NCBI GenBank assembly: GCA_947243795.1
Contig: OX365943.1
Location: 372,001-436,000, forward strand
Source of the DNA: Saccharomyces uvarum
Taxonomy: Eukaryota > Ascomycota > Saccharomycetes > Saccharomycetales > Saccharomycetaceae
Direction: 5' to 3'
DNA: 64,000 nucleotides
Shown here: positions 59,724 to 64,000 of the stretch, piece by piece
Position numbering within the stretch: position 1 is the stretch's first letter
Layout of the letters: each line of letters opens with the position of its first letter
Notes under the pieces: generated by a model
The model's input: the letters and a program-made list of their open reading frames with translations, nothing else
Told to the model about the DNA's origin: nothing
Databases searched by the model: none
Position numbers and translations under genes: made by a program

Positions 59724-60452
59724 ATGTCAAGGCCAGAAATACCGCTAAATCAGAATCCCGATCTTTTCCAGTTACTTCGTGACGAGGTACCCCTGTTTGA
59801 TAACTCCATAACGTCTAAAGATAAAGAAATCATTGAGACACTATCTGAAATATATTCCATTATAATAACGTTAGATCATGTGGAAAAAGCATACTTGAAG
59901 GACTCCATAAACGACACACAATATACAAATACGGTCGATAAACTATTGAAGCAGTTCAAGATCTACCTAAATTCGCAAAATAAAGATGAAATCAACAAAC
60001 ATTTCCAATCCATTGAATCGTTCTCAGATAAATACAACATTACCGCTTCAAACGCAATAACGAGATTGGAAAGAGGTATACCAATCACAGCGGAACATGC
60101 GATCTCCACCACCATCACGGCTGCGTCGGGCGGTAATGAGCAGACTTCCTCTAGCGATAAAAAATTCAATGCCAAATACGTCGCCGAAGCCACCGGTAAC
60201 TTCATCACCGTAATGGATGCCTTGAAACTCAACTATAATGCCAAGGACCAATTGCATCCTTTATTGGCAGAACTGTTAATCAGCATAAACCGTGTCACTA
60301 GGGATGATTTTGAAAACAGATCAAAACTAATCGATTGGATTGTGAAAATAAATAAGTTATCAATTGGAGATACCCTGAACGAAACTCAGATAAGAGAATT
60401 ATTGTTCGATTTAGATCTAGCTTATAAAAGTTTTTATGCTTTATTAGATTAA
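59724..60452 (+). CDS. VPS28: ESCRT-I subunit Vps28
   Basis: Component of ESCRT-I with Vps23, Vps37 and Mvb12, acting in multivesicular-body sorting of ubiquitinated cargo. The product is 242 residues, exactly the yeast length. The N-terminal domain (about 20-125) forms the headpiece that pairs with Vps23 and Vps37. A short variable linker precedes the C-terminal four-helix bundle (about 148-242), which binds Vps36 of ESCRT-II, with the block KYVAEATGNFITVMDALKLN clear. Tandem with RGL1, 236 bases upstream, and convergent with CWC27, whose stop is 45 bases away. Confidence 0.97.
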   Translation: MSRPEIPLNQNPDLFQLLRDEVPLFDNSITSKDKEIIETLSEIYSIIITLDHVEKAYLKDSINDTQYTNTVDKLLKQFKIYLNSQNKDEINKHFQSIESFSDKYNITASNAITRLERGIPITAEHAISTTITAASGGNEQTSSSDKKFNAKYVAEATGNFITVMDALKLNYNAKDQLHPLLAELLISINRVTRDDFENRSKLIDWIVKINKLSIGDTLNETQIRELLFDLDLAYKSFYALLD

Positions 60453-60497
60453 AAACAATTCGAGGTCATAAATATACATATGCAAGAATTTTTACAT

Positions 60498-61403
60498 TCA
60501 TTTGAGAATCTTTTTGTTTTTTATTTGCTGTTGGAATTTGGCTAACATATCCAACGTCTCTTGCTCTCTTTTGCCGATTATATCTTCCTCGACGTCTTCC
60601 TGTTCTTTAGTTGGTGGATCGGCTTGATCTTGCAGCTCTACCGGTTCGGCGTCTGATAAGGGGTGTTGTGGCTGATCTACGGACACTTCAGGCTTAGGTT
60701 TCAGGCTTTGGTTATCCTTTATCCATGCAGGAAGAACCATTCTCTTGGCTGGCTTATTCTCAAAAGCGTCATCTCTAATGTCATCATCATCATCGTCTTC
60801 TTCATCTTCATATACCATTTTTACTTTCGATGATCTCTGAAACCTCTTCTTTGGCTGTTGTCGTATTTCCTCATCATTATCACGAACCCTTTTTGAAAGA
60901 GAGATATCCTTGAAGTAGGGTATAGTGATTTCAAAACTTTTCAAAACTGCAGGGTACATAAATTGTTTAACCTCATCGCTCTGAGTGGAGGTTTCAATCT
61001 CACCACTCAATATCTCTCTGAAGGCGTAGATAGATTTACCAACGATTTTTCCAAATACGTTACAATCGTTCAAGACATGTTTCGAATCTGCCTGCACAGT
61101 TATAAACCACGTATCTCTCTGCCTATCCCATCCAATTAGCCCATCTTTATTGAACTTTATCCGCAGATTTCTCTCTTGCACGACTGCACACTTCTCAGTA
61201 GTACCATCTGTACTAAACCTTAAAAATTGGTTTGGCTTCAATCCATTAAATTTCCCATTGACGTATGTACCATCTAACAGCTTTGTTAAAAATCGCCTAC
61301 TAGTCTGGGGGCATTCTTTAGCCCATAATTCAACGGCTATGTCTCCCTTTGTAGTATACAGTATGCATTTAGCTGTTGTCTGCGGTTCAATGTTAGCGGA
61401 CAT
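60498..61403 (-). CDS. CWC27: Spliceosome-associated cyclophilin-like protein Cwc27
   Basis: Cyclophilin-fold member of the Cef1/Prp19-associated spliceosome complex. The product is 301 residues, the yeast length. The N-terminal cyclophilin-like domain spans about 8-180 (CILYTTKGDIAVELWAKECP, FNGLKPNQFLRFSTDGT in part), but key isomerase residues look degenerate, so it is probably a binding module rather than an active isomerase. A polyacidic stretch DEEDDDDDDIRDD lies near 200-212, followed by a basic helical tail. Start ATG 61403-61401; divergent from TIM50. Confidence 0.96.
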   Translation of the reverse strand: MSANIEPQTTAKCILYTTKGDIAVELWAKECPQTSRRFLTKLLDGTYVNGKFNGLKPNQFLRFSTDGTTEKCAVVQERNLRIKFNKDGLIGWDRQRDTWFITVQADSKHVLNDCNVFGKIVGKSIYAFREILSGEIETSTQSDEVKQFMYPAVLKSFEITIPYFKDISLSKRVRDNDEEIRQQPKKRFQRSSKVKMVYEDEEDDDDDDIRDDAFENKPAKRMVLPAWIKDNQSLKPKPEVSVDQPQHPLSDAEPVELQDQADPPTKEQEDVEEDIIGKREQETLDMLAKFQQQIKNKKILK

Positions 61404-61725
61404 GATGCCAATTCTTTAGTTTTACCCATAAGCCAATTTATGTACAATTTCACATATATATTGTACCATTACTTTTTCAGGATATTGAACCTTTTTTTTC
61501 AGACACGCCGGAAAAGGGAAAAAAAAAATTGGAAAAGTTAGTTGGTCCTGTTAAATAAAGAAGTAACACATTTTCAACAAAGAGACGAAGAGGATAAGGC
61601 CAGGACCAAGCGAAATAGAACCGTCTAACACCCGCCCATTTGTGAATAGTTTTTGGCGTTATTATTGACTTTTCTTTTCCAGATCTCGCAGCCGGATTCA
61701 TTTTACAAGAATACATCAATCCGCA
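61404..61725. promoter_or_regulatory. CWC27-TIM50 divergent promoter region
   Basis: A 322-base gap between divergent genes with A/T tracts (for example TTTTTTTTC around 61492 and AAAAAAAA around 61520). No specific factor site is defended. Confidence 0.4.
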
Positions 61726-63165
61726 ATGCTATCTATTCTGAGAAATTCAGTGAGACTAAATCCAAGGGCCTTTGGAATTGTGCCATCTGCTGCCAGAACG
61801 CTGGCATCGGCCCGGGTGTCCAAGAGATTCTTAACCAATTCGTCAACGTTGTTACAAAAGGAAACGAAGGACGACAAGCCCAAATCCATTCTTACGGATG
61901 ATATGTTGTTCAAAGCCGGTGTTGATGTTGATGAGAATGGCCAAGCCAAAAACGAAGGAAAAAGAGAAGGAGAAGAAGAAGGAGAAGGGGAAGGCCAGAA
62001 TGAACCTTCTTCCAAGGGGGAAAAATCCAAGAGGAGAAGACAAACTTCTACGGACATAAAGAGAGAAAAGTATGCTAATTGGTTTTATATTTTCTCATTG
62101 TCTGCACTAGCAGGTGGTACGATCTATATGGCAAGAAACTGGGAGCCTCAAGAAACGGAAGAACTGAAGAAAGACATCGGCGATGGTTACACGTTGTCAC
62201 TAATGTACAAAAGATTCAAAGCTCGTTTCAACTCCATGTTCACTTATTTCCAAGAACCACCCTTCCCTGATCTACTACCTCCACCACCACCAGCACCATA
62301 CCAAAGACCACTAACCTTGGTCATCACATTAGAAGACTTTCTGGTTCACTCTGAGTGGTCGCAAAAGTATGGTTGGAGAACTGCGAAGAGACCCGGCGCC
62401 GACTATTTCTTGGGTTACTTGTCGCAGTATTTCGAAATCGTTTTGTTCTCGTCCAATTATATGATGTACTCTGAAAAAATTGCTGAAAAATTGGATCCTA
62501 TCCACGCATTTGTTTCCTATAATTTATTCAAAGAACACTGTGTTTATAAAGATGGCGTACACATCAAGGATCTTTCGAAATTGAACAGAGACTTGAGCAA
62601 AGTCATCATCATTGACACCGACCCAAACAGTTACAAATTGCAACCTGAAAATGCCATCCCAATGGAACCATGGAACGGTGAGGCGGACGACAAACTGGTC
62701 AGATTGATTCCATTTTTGGAGTATCTAGCCACGCAGCAGACCAAGGATATCAGACCGATCTTGGACAGTTTTCAGGACAAGAAGAACCTCGCCACCGAAT
62801 TCGACCATCGTGTAAAAAAGTTAAAGGATAAATTTCACGGAGACCGCTCTGGCGGCAATTGGGCTTTGAAAGCGCTTGGTGTCAGCAAGGACATGAACGG
62901 CGGCCAAAAGTTCCCGCTCGACTTGATCCACGAAGAAGGTCAAAAAAACTATCTAATGTTTATGAAGATGATTGAAGAGGAAAAGGAAAAGATCAGAATA
63001 CAGCAGGAACAGATGAGCGGCCAGACATTCACGTTGAAGGACTACGTGGAAGGTAACCTGCCCTCGCCCGAAGAGCAAATGAAGATGCAAATGGAAAAGC
63101 AAAAAGAAGTGGACGCGCTGTTCGAGGAGGAAAAGAAGAAGAAGAAGGGTGCCGAAACCAAATGA
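61726..63165 (+). CDS. TIM50: Mitochondrial presequence translocase receptor Tim50
   Basis: Essential TIM23-complex subunit of the inner mitochondrial membrane that receives presequences in the intermembrane space and helps keep the channel closed. The product is 479 residues (476 in S. cerevisiae). A classic mitochondrial presequence ([19 protein letters not shown], Arg-rich, no acids) is followed by a highly charged matrix segment with an alternating Gly/Glu run near 81-90 and a single membrane span at about 117-136. The FCP1-like phosphatase fold follows (about 195-340), lacking the catalytic DxDx motif ([11 protein letters not shown] there), as expected for Tim50. The C-terminal presequence-binding part ends with a Lys-rich tail. 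Confidence 0.97.
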   Translation: MLSILRNSVRLNPRAFGIVPSAARTLASARVSKRFLTNSSTLLQKETKDDKPKSILTDDMLFKAGVDVDENGQAKNEGKREGEEEGEGEGQNEPSSKGEKSKRRRQTSTDIKREKYANWFYIFSLSALAGGTIYMARNWEPQETEELKKDIGDGYTLSLMYKRFKARFNSMFTYFQEPPFPDLLPPPPPAPYQRPLTLVITLEDFLVHSEWSQKYGWRTAKRPGADYFLGYLSQYFEIVLFSSNYMMYSEKIAEKLDPIHAFVSYNLFKEHCVYKDGVHIKDLSKLNRDLSKVIIIDTDPNSYKLQPENAIPMEPWNGEADDKLVRLIPFLEYLATQQTKDIRPILDSFQDKKNLATEFDHRVKKLKDKFHGDRSGGNWALKALGVSKDMNGGQKFPLDLIHEEGQKNYLMFMKMIEEEKEKIRIQQEQMSGQTFTLKDYVEGNLPSPEEQMKMQMEKQKEVDALFEEEKKKKKGAETK

Positions 63166-64000
63166 TCACTACTACCTACCGCGCGCTCTCGTGTATATGT
63201 GTATGTATCTACGTATCTATGTATACACATCCCTCATTTTGTTATGGTCATGTGAATAAAGCCTAATGTGTATATAAATTTTTTAATGTACTATTTTTTT
63301 GATGAGGAGGCTACTGCTACCGTTCCCGCTTAATTCTGTGGACGGATGAGAATGCGATACGATACGATACGATACGATACGTTTTACATTTGCCAAGCAG
63401 CCTAGCCTAGCCTGTAAACAGCGAAACAAAGAAAACACATGGCCAAATGGATCTTATCGTAGCGTCATACGGACAACCCGCCGCCTCGTACATACCACAG
63501 GTTTTAAGCTATACGGTTCTTCGGGCATAAGACCGCCGCCAGGGTACCCGCTGCAATTTTTATCTCCGGGCGTGCAGCATAAAGCCAGACAGACGACTAA
63601 TCCTTCCGCGGAAACTAGTGGCAGCGAGGCCGGGCGGCAGGCCAGGTACCACCGGCACATACGACACCGCCCCTCACGTAAGGGGCCACCGCAGCAGCGG
63701 ATTATGTAACGATTCGGGCGGCCATTGTGCCCGCGGGTGGCGTACTGGCCGTGGCTGGTGAGCTCTCCTCTTGCCCGGGCGCCAGAAAAGAGGGGCACTG
63801 CCCGGTGCTCCCCGCCCTTTTGAGGCGGTACCCGGCCGGGCGAGGTTGCAACGCGATAGAAATGAGGGGCGCGACGGTCTTCGCCACGTCATTATCGCAT
63901 GTGGCGCATCAGTTCGAAACGGCGCTCGCCTCATCTCCTTGGGAAAAATGCTGACAACAGAGGGAAGAACGACCACACAAGCCAAAAAAAAGAGGGTGGC
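63166..64000 (+). promoter_or_regulatory. TIM50 3' region and GC-rich upstream region of ALD6 (off window)
   Basis: An 835-base region. In S. cerevisiae the next gene on this side is ALD6, with the dubious ORF YPL062W between. From about 63450 the DNA is exceptionally GC-rich: 124 of 180 bases in 63661-63840 by my count. It contains four STRE cores (CCCCT at 63670-63674, AGGGG at 63681-63685, 63791-63795 and 63865-63869) and a perfect Pdr1/Pdr3 element TCCGCGGA at 63605-63612. The longest open frames here begin with GTG or TTG, so YPL062W is not supported as a protein gene. Confidence 0.6.
63356..63381 (+). repeat. Five-base GATAC microsatellite
   Basis: Five perfect tandem copies of GATAC (63356-63380) plus one base, in the TIM50 3' region. 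Confidence 0.95.

Noticed and set aside
63454-63985. Overlapping frames in the GC-rich right end (counterpart of dubious YPL062W)
   Set aside because: They begin with GTG or TTG; high GC alone removes stops. Better read as ALD6 promoter.
1-64000. Ty elements, solo LTRs, tRNA genes, centromere elements
   Set aside because: I looked for LTR ends, tRNA B-box sequences and a CDEI/CDEIII pair and found none that hold up.

Overview
This window is a complete, unrearranged stretch of a budding-yeast nuclear chromosome from the genus Saccharomyces. Every long reading frame is recognisable as an ortholog of a gene in the EEB1 (YPL095C) to TIM50 (YPL063W) block of the left arm of S. cerevisiae chromosome XVI, in the same order and orientation. 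The proteins are clearly not S. cerevisiae itself. Judged by eye against remembered S288C sequences, Ssu1, Ubp16, Sen54, Sec16 and Eeb1 differ at many positions, while ribosomal proteins, Nog1, Mot1 and Elp3 are nearly identical. I therefore read it as a non-cerevisiae member of the Saccharomyces sensu stricto group; I cannot name the species without an alignment.

Layout. 1-6.6 kb: EEB1 (cut by the left edge), SEC62, NOG1, SSU1. 6.9-18 kb: GLR1, RPS6A (intron), RLM1, the aldo-keto reductase YPL088W, YDC1, ELP3. 18.6-35.7 kb: the large genes SEC16, BRO1, SEN54, MOT1. 36.6-43 kb: RPS9A (intron), RPL21B (intron), ATP4, YPL077C, GPI2. 44-57.7 kb: GCR1 (intron), YTA6, UBP16, YPL071C, MUK1, BTS1, YPL068C, YPL067C. 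58-64 kb: RGL1, VPS28, CWC27, TIM50, and a very GC-rich region that in S. cerevisiae is the ALD6 promoter.

The genes are mostly unrelated housekeeping functions: translation (RPS6A, RPS9A, RPL21B, NOG1, ELP3, SEN54), membrane traffic (SEC62, SEC16, BRO1, VPS28, MUK1), mitochondria (ATP4, TIM50, UBP16, part of GLR1), stress and sulfur metabolism (SSU1, GLR1, YPL088W, RLM1), transcription (MOT1, GCR1) and lipids (EEB1, YDC1, BTS1, GPI2). The regulatory DNA is readable: PAC and RRPE elements before NOG1, an Fzf1-type site and a CACGTG before SSU1, three Yap1 sites before GLR1, Rap1-type sites before the ribosomal genes, Reb1 and CCAAT boxes before ATP4, and STRE plus Pdr1/3 elements at the right edge. 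Four spliceosomal introns can be placed to the base.

I saw no tRNA gene, no Ty element or solo LTR, and no foreign gene block, and nothing that amounts to a new multi-gene system. The best leads are two back-to-back hairpins in the RPS9A intron, which also has weak splice signals; the open reading frame running through the GCR1 intron; a 17/17 match to the extended replication-origin consensus between YTA6 and UBP16; and an unexplained GC-rich island inside the RPS6A promoter.
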